From the NCBI GenBank assembly GCA_016222925.1, contig JACRQB010000103.1:1-8757 (forward strand): a stretch of DNA of 8,757 bases. The letters run 5' to 3'. The position numbers and the translations under genes were made by a program. The notes below the pieces were generated by a model, which worked only from the letters and a program-made list of their open reading frames with translations, was not told where the DNA came from and searched no databases. Below, piece after piece: positions 1-6,222 of this stretch. Within the stretch, counting starts at the first letter, position 1. Every line of letters starts with the position of its first letter. The DNA comes from Nitrospirota bacterium. Lineage in GTDB: Bacteria > Nitrospirota > Nitrospiria > Nitrospirales > Nitrospiraceae.

Positions 1-218
1 ACGGTAAGGGCACGAAATGCGGCAACAAGGGCTGCCGAGGCAGGAGTAGGAATGAAGGGCCTTTCCTTCGTGTCAGAAAGGGGGCTCCCCCCCCCTCTGC
101 GACGGGACGCAGGTATCTTCCTCATGGTGCGACACTATAGCTACCGGAAGATAACCTCATCAAGCAGCGTTGGACGATTACTCGCACCGCTGCATATGGA
201 CGGTTGCCGTAGAAGCGC
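1..218. other. Intergenic or edge region with no supported gene
   Basis: No reading frame here has a convincing start, ribosome-binding site or recognisable product. Two plus-strand frames are open from the left edge, one of them closing with TAG at 138-140. A minus-strand frame starting with ATG at 125 runs off the edge. Their translations are low-complexity and Arg/Gly/Pro rich and match no family I know. The stretch does contain two inverted repeats: a G/C-run hairpin at 72-103, and GCAGCG (164-169) facing CGCTGC (188-193). The second lies about 26 bp past the stop of the minus-strand kinase gene and could end its transcript, but it has no following T-run. Confidence 0.5.
72..103. other. 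Imperfect hairpin containing a 9-C homopolymer
   Basis: GTCAGA (72-77) can pair with TCTG and GAC (96-99 and 101-103) around one bulged C. GGGGG (80-84) can pair with the C-run (87-95), leaving a short loop. The repeat sits downstream of the minus-strand kinase gene, so it could act as a transcript end. No T-tract follows on either strand, so a classical intrinsic terminator is not supported. The run of nine C residues is also a place where slippage or assembly errors are likely. Confidence 0.3.
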
Positions 219-764
219 TCAGGAATGCCGTGGGTTAAATTTCTCTTTCACGACTTCCAGGACTTTCCTCGCTGCGTCGTTCGCGGAGAGTGTAGTCGCG
301 TCTATGGCCACTTCTGGATGGACCGGCGCTTCGTAGGGATCTTGCAGCCCCGGCACGGTCGAGGATTCTCCCTGTCGGCCTCGCTGATAGGTCCCCTTGT
401 AGTCACGTTGCATGGCCAGTTCCAACGGACACTCCACGGCGACCTCAATGAACTGAGGAATCAGGCTGCGGGCAAAGTCTCGATACGCCCGCTTGTTGCC
501 TGTCGCATCGAAGATAACGGTGACGTCATGAGCGACCAATCTTGCACCCATGAACGCGAGTGAACGATAGAACAGATCCCGTTCTGCAACGCTGTATGTC
601 GGATGAGGTGTCAAAATTCTGCGGACCGCATCCGATTCGAGTACTTCGACAGGACCAATCTCTTCGAGCTTTGTCTTCAGCGCGGCTGCAATCGTACTCT
701 TTCCGGACGCAGGCAGCCCTGTGAGCCAAATGGCGAAAGCCTTTGATGTGGCCTCAATCGTCAT
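219..764 (-). CDS. Adenylylsulfate-kinase-like (CysC-like) P-loop kinase
   Basis: 181 residues, close to the usual length of a single-domain APS kinase. A Walker A motif GLPASGKST lies at residues 16-24, followed by ESDAVRR (43-49) where APS kinases have a DGDNVR-like motif. FDATGNKRAYRDFAR (85-99), RDYKGTYQRGRQG (120-132) and DPYEAPVHPE (142-151) follow in the family order. APS kinase phosphorylates adenylylsulfate to PAPS with ATP in the cytoplasm. This copy lacks a clear version of the Arg/Asn-rich substrate segment of true CysC and has no sulfurylase gene next to it, so its substrate may differ. The start is ATG at 764; the ribosome-binding site is weak. The gene lies 71 bp downstream of the phosphotransferase gene on the same strand, so the two are probably co-transcribed. 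The fold assignment is firm; the substrate is inferred and uncertain. Confidence 0.85.
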   Translation of the reverse strand: MTIEATSKAFAIWLTGLPASGKSTIAAALKTKLEEIGPVEVLESDAVRRILTPHPTYSVAERDLFYRSLAFMGARLVAHDVTVIFDATGNKRAYRDFARSLIPQFIEVAVECPLELAMQRDYKGTYQRGRQGESSTVPGLQDPYEAPVHPEVAIDATTLSANDAARKVLEVVKEKFNPRHS

Positions 765-830
765 GAGTCAGCCAGCAAGAGAGGCATGGGCGTTCATTCT
801 GTCGGCTGAGGCAAACCGCTAGCGAGTAAC

Positions 831-844
831 GGACTCTAGAGTCC
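831..844. repeat. 14-bp perfect palindrome over a stop codon
   Basis: GGACTCTAGAGTCC is its own reverse complement, and the phosphotransferase TAG stop (836-838) lies inside it. It could form a stem with a CTAG loop or serve as a protein-binding site. No T-run follows on the minus strand, so a terminator is not supported. It shares the GACTC/GAGTC half-sites with the palindrome at 2137-2150. Confidence 0.5.
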
Positions 845-1924
845 ACAATACTCATTCACCCGCTCCGGCTCAAAGCGCGGCACGTCGAGTACGTTTTCAA
901 TGAATCGGAAGAGGCTGCGCCGGATGTCGATCGACAGATTGGGATACCAGAGCGGGCTGGCCACGACCAGGCCGCGAAAAGCGAAGAACGGCGCAGCCGT
1001 TTCCGTAACTTCTTTGTCGCCGCTGACCTCCACATAGCTGTCCCAAAACAATCGGAACAAGATCTCAAACGACCCCTGGAGCTTGCCCAGGCTGATCAAT
1101 GAGTTAAGGAGATAGTTGATCGTCATCGCGGTCACGTCGTCCGCCGGCTCGCCCCATTCCCCACGTGATCGATCCAACACCGCAAAATCTGTCCCGGTAC
1201 GGAACAGCACATTGTAGGGATGGAAATCCCCATGAACCTGGGAAAGACGATTGACCTTGTCATGAAGGCGCCACCGCCACTGGTTGCAGGCTTCCTCCAC
1301 CGTGCGCAACAGATCGTCCGTGATAAAGCCACAACGCTTGGGATAGCTGTCGGTCAATCCCATGATGCATTCGCCGTGGCCGATCAGTTCACGCAGCCGA
1401 CGCTTGTAAAGATCAGCGTCTCGCCGTTTCTTGGTATGGATTTGAGCCAAGTAACGAGCCAACGCGACGGTGCGTTGCCGGTCTAACTTCCATAAACTCC
1501 CGCCTTTGGCCAGCCGTGCCAGATCCGCATGATAGCTCGCGCCATCGGTCCATTCATTCAGCACGAAGAATTCACGGGCTTCCGCGAGGGAAAAGAGAGC
1601 CTGGTTGGCGTCAAACGCCCCCACATCGAGGGCCTTCACATGGCGCGGAAGGTGCCCATAGGAATCGTAGTCCCACAGCATCGCCTGAGCGCGATCGGCC
1701 ATATGTTCGTGCCCGAACGGACCCGGCTTCATCGTTTCCAGCACCGCGGACTGAACCCGCCGTCCGATTTGAAAGGTTACTTTGACCGGCGTGCCATACC
1801 CATACCGCTTCTGCTCTCCCTTGGAGCTCTCTTTGCCGATGACTCCATAAGACAACAGCTCGACATGAGGGCCAAAACGAGTCCGCAGATACCCCTCCAG
1901 CGCTTGCTTGCTCAACGTCGGCAT
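836..1924 (-). CDS. APH-family phosphotransferase (kinase-like fold)
   Basis: 362 residues. The C-terminal half carries the catalytic loop HGDFHPYNVLF (231-241; Asp233, His235 and Asn238 in the Brenner-type HxDxxxxN arrangement). LDRSRGEWGEPADD (250-263) follows, with Asp251 in the metal-binding position. These are marks of the aminoglycoside phosphotransferase/choline kinase fold, which transfers the ATP gamma-phosphate to small-molecule hydroxyls. The N-terminal lobe is less clear; VLETMKPG (61-68) may hold the ATP-binding Lys. No signal peptide or membrane segment is visible, so it is probably cytoplasmic. The start at ATG 1924 is supported by GAGG about 10 nt upstream. The gene is first in a two-gene minus-strand unit with the CysC-like kinase and diverges from the HPF gene. 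The substrate is unknown; antibiotic resistance should not be assumed, because members of this fold also act on sugars, choline and amino acids. Confidence 0.85.
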   Translation of the reverse strand: MPTLSKQALEGYLRTRFGPHVELLSYGVIGKESSKGEQKRYGYGTPVKVTFQIGRRVQSAVLETMKPGPFGHEHMADRAQAMLWDYDSYGHLPRHVKALDVGAFDANQALFSLAEAREFFVLNEWTDGASYHADLARLAKGGSLWKLDRQRTVALARYLAQIHTKKRRDADLYKRRLRELIGHGECIMGLTDSYPKRCGFITDDLLRTVEEACNQWRWRLHDKVNRLSQVHGDFHPYNVLFRTGTDFAVLDRSRGEWGEPADDVTAMTINYLLNSLISLGKLQGSFEILFRLFWDSYVEVSGDKEVTETAAPFFAFRGLVVASPLWYPNLSIDIRRSLFRFIENVLDVPRFEPERVNEYCGL

Positions 1925-1928
1925 ATCG

Positions 1929-1947
1929 CATGACCTCGCAAGTCATG
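1929..1947 (-). promoter_or_regulatory. Inverted repeat enclosing the ribosome-binding site
   Basis: CATGAC (1929-1934) and GTCATG (1942-1947) are exact reverse complements separated by seven bases. In the phosphotransferase mRNA this gives a six-base-pair stem whose loop and 3' edge contain the GAGG Shine-Dalgarno sequence, five bases before the ATG at 1924. It could reduce translation initiation or act as a repressor operator. Both roles are inferred from position. Confidence 0.4.
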
Positions 1948-2047
1948 TTCCACGGTTCCCCCTTTAGACTTCCCCCTACACCTCACCCCTTACCCTCTCA
2001 ACCAATTCAAAAACTGTCGCATTGGGCACCACCGATCCGACTGCCAC

Positions 2048-2056
2048 TGTGGATAA
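2048..2056 (-). promoter_or_regulatory. Consensus DnaA box
   Basis: The plus strand reads TGTGGATAA, that is TTATCCACA on the minus strand, an exact match to the high-affinity DnaA box. Seven bases further on lies TTATC (2064-2068), which forms a short inverted repeat with the GATAA of the box. No cluster of boxes or AT-rich unwinding element is present, so this is not a replication origin. A regulatory role over the divergent genes is possible. Confidence 0.45.
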
Positions 2057-2063
2057 ATGCCCC

Positions 2064-2128
2064 TTATCGGGATTGTGCTGGAATGACCGATGATCACGAA
2101 ACATCCTTCCTTGCTGATTTCCCGATAA
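2064..2128. repeat. 9-bp inverted repeat with a 47-bp spacer
   Basis: TTATCGGGA (2064-2072) and TCCCGATAA (2120-2128) are perfect reverse complements. The spacing, between four and five helical turns, would suit two copies of a regulator bound in opposite orientation. The site lies 82 to 146 bp upstream of the HPF start codon. Confidence 0.45.
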
Positions 2129-2136
2129 CCCTCAAC

Positions 2137-2150
2137 CCGACTCGAGTCGG
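2137..2150. promoter_or_regulatory. 14-bp perfect palindrome, candidate operator
   Basis: CCGACTCGAGTCGG is fully self-complementary and ends 59 bp upstream of the HPF start codon. Symmetric sites of this length near a promoter are typical of dimeric repressors. No regulator gene lies next to it, so the cognate protein is unknown. Confidence 0.45.
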
Positions 2151-2200
2151 CACATCGTTTGCGACTTCCAGTTGGCGAAGGAACTGAATCGTCAGGATCG

Positions 2201-2205
2201 GGAGG
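2201..2205 (+). promoter_or_regulatory. Ribosome-binding site that sets the HPF start
   Basis: GGAGG sits four bases before ATG 2210. It favours that start over an in-frame ATG at 2159, which would add 17 residues (Gly/Ser-rich, unlike the HPF fold) and overlap this Shine-Dalgarno sequence. HPF homologues also begin directly with the first beta strand, as this protein does from 2210. Confidence 0.75.
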
Positions 2206-2209
2206 CACT

Positions 2210-2761
2210 ATGGAACTTGAAATTGAAAGCCGCAATGTCGCCATGACCCCACGCTGGAAGACCGAGATTGAATCCCGCATGGATGATCTGCAACGGGGGC
2301 ACGAAGATTTGATTCATGGACGGGTTACGTTGATCAAGAACCGGCACCACAAGAAACTCGCAAACGTCGCGGAAACCCTCGTCGTCGTCACACTGCCGGG
2401 ACGCCACACGCTGACCTCCAGAAAAGATGACAAGACGTTTGAGGAAGCCATTCGGTCTGCCTTTCATGCCATCAGCATTGAACTTCGCAAGTATCGAGAA
2501 AAACGCGCGAAGACCGAAGTGCGTCTGTCACCCGTGCCACCCCATCGCGGTGTGATCTGCAAACTCTTCCCCAAGGAGCGATACGGCTTCATCCTCAAAG
2601 AAGGAGGTGGTGAGGTCTATTTTCATGCGAACGCCTTGCAAGGGCTCAAGTTCAAGGAACTCGAGGACGGCACTGAAGTCGTCTTCGGCCTGGATCAGGG
2701 GGATAAAGGTCCACAAGCGACAGTCGTCACGCCCCCGCCGCCTATAGCGAAGGTACTGTAG
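2210..2761 (+). CDS. HPF/RaiA-like ribosome hibernation factor fused to a cold-shock domain
   Basis: 183 residues in two parts. Residues 1 to about 105 look like the HPF/RaiA (sigma-54 modulation protein) fold: it opens MELEIESRNVAMTP, and the helix FEEAIRSAFHAISIELRKYR (77-96) follows a basic KDDKT segment. Residues from about 113 to 175 resemble a cold-shock OB fold, with RYGFI (124-128) and EVYFHANAL (135-143) in the RNP1 and RNP2 positions. HPF proteins bind the decoding region of the small ribosomal subunit and silence it under stress. Cold-shock domains bind single-stranded nucleic acid, so the fusion suggests a ribosome-directed RNA-binding factor. It lacks the usual long-HPF dimerisation domain, so a 100S ribosome-dimer role is doubtful. 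Its TAG stop directly abuts the ATG of the Lon-like gene, which implies one operon and possible translational coupling. Confidence 0.88.
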   Translation: MELEIESRNVAMTPRWKTEIESRMDDLQRGHEDLIHGRVTLIKNRHHKKLANVAETLVVVTLPGRHTLTSRKDDKTFEEAIRSAFHAISIELRKYREKRAKTEVRLSPVPPHRGVICKLFPKERYGFILKEGGGEVYFHANALQGLKFKELEDGTEVVFGLDQGDKGPQATVVTPPPPIAKVL

Positions 2762-5185
2762 ATGACAGTCGAAAAGTTCAAAGTCCCCGTCTCGATGCTC
2801 GCGCCGATGATCGATCCTGGTCAACTCGGGTTCGACGATACCGGCGGGCTCGAGCCCCTGACAGATATCATCGGACAGGAACGGGCGGCCGAGGCCCTGG
2901 AATTCGGGCTGAATATGAAGAGTCCCGGATTCAATCTCTACGTATCGGGTCCCGTCGGGACGGGAAAGGGCACGCTCGTTCGGCAGATGGTCAAGCGCAT
3001 GGCCCAGGCCGCACTCGCCTCGTCTGACTGGTGCTATGTCAACAACTTCCAAGACCCCTCTCGGCCGATCTGTCTCTCTCTTCCAGCGGGACAGGGCGTC
3101 TCGTTCAAACGAGAGATGGCGGGATTTATCGACGGATTGCGACGCGACATTCCCATGGCCTTCGAGAGCAAGAAATATCTCGATGCCAAGGCCAAGCTGC
3201 ACGACGACATCGATGCCAAGAAAAAATCGCTCTTCCAGGAATTGACGGAACTCAGCCGGACTCGTGGATTCGGCTTTGAAGAGACCTCGGTGGGTTTCGG
3301 GATCGTCCCGCTTAAATCCGGCAAGCCCATGACGGACGCAGACATGGAAGCGATGACCGAGGAGGAGCAGTGGGACTTGAATGAACGACGCAAGACCCTT
3401 GAAGGGGAAATCCGCGAGTTCCATGTCCGCATCCACGGCCTTGAGATAGAAGCCGAACACCAGCAGCGCCACCTCGATCGTCAACTGGTCACCAATGTCT
3501 TGGAAGGCCGCTACGAGACCATGCGGCGTGCCTACCAGGAGATCCCGGCAATCTTGACGTTTTTGGAGCGGGTTCGTGACGACATCGTGCACCACTACAA
3601 GGATTTTCTTCCGCGCGAAGGACCCACCCTCGCCATCCCAGGCTTGGAATTCAAACGTCCGGACATGTCGCGCTTTCTCGTCAATCTCATCGTACAGCAC
3701 GACCCGACGGAAGGTGCCCCTGTAATCGACGAATCGCACCCGACCTATACAAATCTCATCGGCAAGATCGAACGGCGGGCCCACATGGGGGTGATGTACA
3801 CCGATTTCACTGAGATCCATGCGGGTGCCGTGTTACTGGCCAACGGCGGCTACTTGATCGTGAATGCCCTGGACATGCTGCGCCAACCATTTTCGTGGGA
3901 TGCGTTAAAGCGCGTGATCAAAACGGGAGAGGTAAAAATAGAAGATCCTGGCGAGTTCTATGGATTCTCCACAGCCGGGCTGAGACCGGAGCCGATCCCG
4001 GTGAATGTGAAGGTCATCATGGTCGGGCCACCCATCCTCTACCATCTCCTGCAAGCGTACGAAGAAGACTTCGGAAAGCTCTTCAAGGTGAAGGCGGATT
4101 TCGATACCGAGGTGGAGAGAAGCGAGCGACAAGACCGCCAATATGCCCGGTTCATCGCCAAGCTCTGCCGCGAAGAAGGGCTGCCGCACTTCGGCGCCGA
4201 TGCGGTCGCTGAAATCCTCCGGCAGGGGCTTCGCTTCGCCGATCGACACGATCGACTGTCGTTGCGGTTCAGCCTGGTGAGTGATCTCATCCGCGAGGCC
4301 GGGTACTGGGCCAGGAAAGAAGGCCATTCCTTCGTGTCTCGGGCGGACGTCGATGCCGCCGTCTCACATAAGCGTCATCGCTCGAATCTGGCGGAACACT
4401 GGATCCAGGATGAAATCAAAGAGGGCACATTGATGATCGACCTCGACGGCGACGTCGTCGGCCAGGTCAACGGCCTCTCAGTCCATGAACTTGGCGACTA
4501 TTCGTTCGGACGCCCCACACGCATCACGGCTCGGACCTACGTCGGAACCAAGGGCGTGATCGACATTCAGCGCGAAGCGGAGCTTGCCGGTATGATCCAT
4601 AGCAAAGGAGTCATGACACTGGCTGGATTTCTGGCCGGGAAATTTGCCGGGTCCTACCCCTTCGCCATGAGCGCCTCGGTGACATTCGAGCAAACCTACT
4701 CGGAAGTGGAAGGGGACAGCGCCGCGGTGGCCGAACTCGCCGCGATTCTCTCCAGTCTCGCCAATCTGCCCATCCATCAATGGCTGGCCGTGACTGGTTC
4801 CGTCAACCAGTTGGGCGAGATCCAGCCGATCGGGGGCGCGAACGAAAAGATCGAGGGGTTCTTCGAGTCCTGTTCCCGCAGGGGGTTGACCGGCAAACAA
4901 GGCGTGATCATCCCCGCTCGCAACACCAAGCATTTGGCCCTTCGGCTCGACGTCGTCGAGGCTGTGGAATCAGGACACTTCTCCGTGTATGCCGTGAACA
5001 CAATCGAAGAAGCGCTGGAACTGCTCACCGGCATTGCAGCCGGCGAGCGAGACCTTGATGGGACCTACCCGTCCGACAGCGTCTTTGGCCGCGCCGCCCA
5101 GCGGCTTGAAGAAATGGCGCAAGCTGTGGCGGAATGGAGTGAAGGGGAAGAGAAACCGAGCGGGCACATCATCACGGAACCATGA
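2762..5185 (+). CDS. Lon-like AAA+ protease (LonB-type, S16 family)
   Basis: 807 residues. Walker A GPVGTGKGT is at 63-71 and is followed by the signature NNFQDPSRPICLSLPAGQG (94-112), typical of Lon-related AAA proteins. A long helical, charged insertion runs from about 120 to 280. NGGYLIVNALDMLRQ (361-375) occupies the Walker B region. The C-terminal S16 protease domain (about 560-760) has Ser653 in EGDSAAVAEL and Lys696 in GGANEKIEG, 43 residues apart as in canonical Lon, so the dyad is intact. No N-terminal Lon substrate domain or membrane segment is seen, so it is probably soluble. It should unfold and degrade cytoplasmic proteins with ATP. GAAGG lies eight bases before the ATG. Operon placement after the HPF gene suggests a shared stress role, for example turnover of hibernation or stalled-translation factors; this is inference. 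Its 3' end converges on the lipoprotein gene with 57 bp between the stops. Confidence 0.93.
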   Translation: MTVEKFKVPVSMLAPMIDPGQLGFDDTGGLEPLTDIIGQERAAEALEFGLNMKSPGFNLYVSGPVGTGKGTLVRQMVKRMAQAALASSDWCYVNNFQDPSRPICLSLPAGQGVSFKREMAGFIDGLRRDIPMAFESKKYLDAKAKLHDDIDAKKKSLFQELTELSRTRGFGFEETSVGFGIVPLKSGKPMTDADMEAMTEEEQWDLNERRKTLEGEIREFHVRIHGLEIEAEHQQRHLDRQLVTNVLEGRYETMRRAYQEIPAILTFLERVRDDIVHHYKDFLPREGPTLAIPGLEFKRPDMSRFLVNLIVQHDPTEGAPVIDESHPTYTNLIGKIERRAHMGVMYTDFTEIHAGAVLLANGGYLIVNALDMLRQPFSWDALKRVIKTGEVKIEDPGEFYGFSTAGLRPEPIPVNVKVIMVGPPILYHLLQAYEEDFGKLFKVKADFDTEVERSERQDRQYARFIAKLCREEGLPHFGADAVAEILRQGLRFADRHDRLSLRFSLVSDLIREAGYWARKEGHSFVSRADVDAAVSHKRHRSNLAEHWIQDEIKEGTLMIDLDGDVVGQVNGLSVHELGDYSFGRPTRITARTYVGTKGVIDIQREAELAGMIHSKGVMTLAGFLAGKFAGSYPFAMSASVTFEQTYSEVEGDSAAVAELAAILSSLANLPIHQWLAVTGSVNQLGEIQPIGGANEKIEGFFESCSRRGLTGKQGVIIPARNTKHLALRLDVVEAVESGHFSVYAVNTIEEALELLTGIAAGERDLDGTYPSDSVFGRAAQRLEEMAQAVAEWSEGEEKPSGHIITEP

Positions 5186-5242
5186 CAAATTCTTCGATCG
5201 GTGTGTGACTCATTCGCGCGACCCCGGTCTCTGGTCGGCTGT

Positions 5243-5662
5243 TTAGTGATGCATGAGCTGATCGCGCTTACAACTTTCTTCGGCCAGCATGCGCTGGCCC
5301 GCCGTGGCGTCCGTGGGGATACGTGCCATGCAAGCATTCATCGAATCACCTTGCGTGCCGGCGGAGACACGGTTGGCGCTTTTCGCGAGGGCCGTTCCGA
5401 CGATACCTTGATGGAGCTTTTCACTATCCTGACAGCTTTGTTCGGCGACCATCCTCGCCCCTTCACTAGAATCGTTTGAAATTTTGGCGAGGCAGGCTTT
5501 CAAGAAGTCCGATGGCCCAACAGGGGTCGGCTCAGAGGGAGCCGACGACATGGACGGGCTTGCTGATGTCGGTTCGATTGCAGTCTGTTCCGATGCGCAC
5601 CCTGCCGCTCCGAACAGGCAGGCAAGCCCGATAAGCACGGTTCCGACCGACATTCTTATCAT
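5243..5662 (-). CDS. Small lipoprotein with a duplicated Cys-X19-Cys repeat
   Basis: 139 residues from ATG 5662. This start has GGAGG ten bases upstream; an in-frame ATG at 5680 overlaps that Shine-Dalgarno sequence and is less likely. The N-terminus is a type II signal: a short basic start (MIRM), a hydrophobic stretch, then the lipobox GAAGC with Cys22 as the acylated residue. A Ser/Pro/Thr-rich linker (about 23-50) follows, which would tether the rest to a membrane. The C-terminal part holds two copies of a 29-residue repeat with Cys57/Cys77 and Cys111/Cys131. I do not recognise the family. Export plus paired cysteines suggests disulfides formed in the periplasm. The gene lies 143 bp downstream of arsC on the same strand, with its own possible promoter between them. 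A link to arsenic handling is possible but unsupported. Confidence 0.8.
   Translation of the reverse strand: MIRMSVGTVLIGLACLFGAAGCASEQTAIEPTSASPSMSSAPSEPTPVGPSDFLKACLAKISNDSSEGARMVAEQSCQDSEKLHQGIVGTALAKSANRVSAGTQGDSMNACMARIPTDATAGQRMLAEESCKRDQLMHH
5249..5497 (-). repeat. Two-copy protein repeat within the lipoprotein
   Basis: Two 29-residue units lie at 5411-5497 and 5249-5335. Both follow the pattern ACxAxIxxDxxxGxRMxAExSC and end in His. Thirteen of 29 positions are identical, and Cys-X19-Cys spacing is kept in both. The units have diverged at the DNA level, which points to an old duplication with selection on the cysteines and the RM-AE core. Confidence 0.7.
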
Positions 5663-5707
5663 AGTTCGTATTCCTCCCATACGGAAACTGAGGCTGTCGA
5701 CCCGACC

Positions 5708-5736
5708 TGTATAGCGAAGTCTCCGTCTTGGAGCAA
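5708..5736 (-). promoter_or_regulatory. Candidate sigma-70 promoter for the lipoprotein gene
   Basis: On the minus strand TTGCTC (5736-5731) is followed after 17 bases by TATACA (5713-5708), about 45 bp upstream of the lipoprotein start. The -10 matches four of six consensus bases but the -35 only three, so it is a modest candidate. It would let the gene be expressed apart from the ars operon. A short inverted repeat, CTCC with GGAG (5721-5733), overlaps the spacer and -35. Confidence 0.3.
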
Positions 5737-5805
5737 GCGATATTGTGGCCCTATGACGAGAGTCCTCAATTGTTGCAAGTTTGAGAAGATCTCTGGCGTG
5801 AATCC

Positions 5806-6222
5806 CTAAAACCTCGTCGAAAGGAGTTCTTCGAGGTGGGCTTTGATTTGATCCCGTACCGTTCGAAAGGCGTGGCGTTGTTCTTCAGGGGATCCAGTAC
5901 CGGCAGCAGGATCGTCGAAGCTCCAATGAATGAGACGTCCTGTTTGTGGCCAACGGGGGCACGACTCCTTGGCCCGATCACACACCGTAATCACATCGTC
6001 GAAAGTTTGATCGGTAAATTCCCCCATGCTTTTCGATCGTTGGATTGAAATATCGACCCCAAGCTCCCGCATGACCACTACCGCGCCGGGGTTCAGACCA
6101 ACGGGATACGTCCCGGCACTGTAGACATCAAACTGGTCCCCAGCCAGATGACGAAGGAGCCCTTCCGCCATCTGGCTACGAGCCGAATTCCCCGTACAGA
6201 GAAACAACACCCGCCGCTTCAT
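5806..6222 (-). CDS. arsC: Arsenate reductase, thioredoxin-coupled LMW-PTP type
   Basis: 138 residues. The phosphatase loop CTGNSARS begins at Cys9 and contains Arg15 (C-X5-R), near the N-terminus as in low-molecular-weight tyrosine phosphatases. Cys81 and Cys88 in VCDRAKESCPRWP match the second and third redox cysteines of S. aureus-type ArsC (Cys82 and Cys89), and Asp103/Asp104 in WSFDDPA supply the general acid. The enzyme should reduce arsenate to arsenite in the cytoplasm, with its disulfide recycled by thioredoxin. The start ATG 6222 overlaps the TGA of the fused arsR-arsM gene (ATGA), so translation is probably coupled. An upstream in-frame start at 6243 would add seven residues reaching into the preceding gene and is not preferred. 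One loop residue is Ala where many thioredoxin-type ArsC proteins have Cys (CTGNSCRS); the nucleophile itself is intact. Confidence 0.92.
   Translation of the reverse strand: MKRRVLFLCTGNSARSQMAEGLLRHLAGDQFDVYSAGTYPVGLNPGAVVVMRELGVDISIQRSKSMGEFTDQTFDDVITVCDRAKESCPRWPQTGRLIHWSFDDPAAGTGSPEEQRHAFRTVRDQIKAHLEELLSTRF

Larger units (their letters stand above)
1925..2209. promoter_or_regulatory. Divergent regulatory region rich in symmetric sites
   Basis: This 285-bp region separates the minus-strand phosphotransferase from the plus-strand HPF-protease operon, so it must hold the promoters of both. I could not settle on a sigma-70 pair with good spacing for either direction. It contains a consensus DnaA box (2048-2056), a 9-bp inverted repeat (2064-2072 with 2120-2128), a 14-bp perfect palindrome (2137-2150) and the hairpin at 1929-1947. 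No small gene with a credible start and product is visible. Confidence 0.6.

Noticed and set aside
3..140. Possible C-terminal tail of a plus-strand gene entering from the left edge
   Set aside because: The frame is short, of low complexity and not the only open one here; without the upstream sequence it cannot be supported.
1529..1933. A 134-codon plus-strand frame opposite the phosphotransferase gene
   Set aside because: It is a shadow of the conserved phosphotransferase coding frame, with no start signal or domain of its own.
1925..2209. A replication origin suggested by the DnaA box
   Set aside because: There is only one perfect box, no AT-rich unwinding element and no dnaA or dnaN gene nearby.
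2528..3820. A 430-codon open frame on the minus strand opposite the HPF and Lon-like genes
   Set aside because: It is antisense to two clearly recognised proteins, has no recognisable domain or ribosome-binding site, and its openness is explained by codon bias of the genes on the other strand.
3905..4327. Minus-strand frame opposite the middle of the Lon-like gene
   Set aside because: It is antisense to conserved AAA-domain codons and shows no features of a real gene.
5186..5242. Bidirectional terminator between the converging protease and lipoprotein genes (CGACC 5219-5223 with GGTCG 5233-5237)
   Set aside because: The stem is only five base pairs and there is no T-run on either strand.
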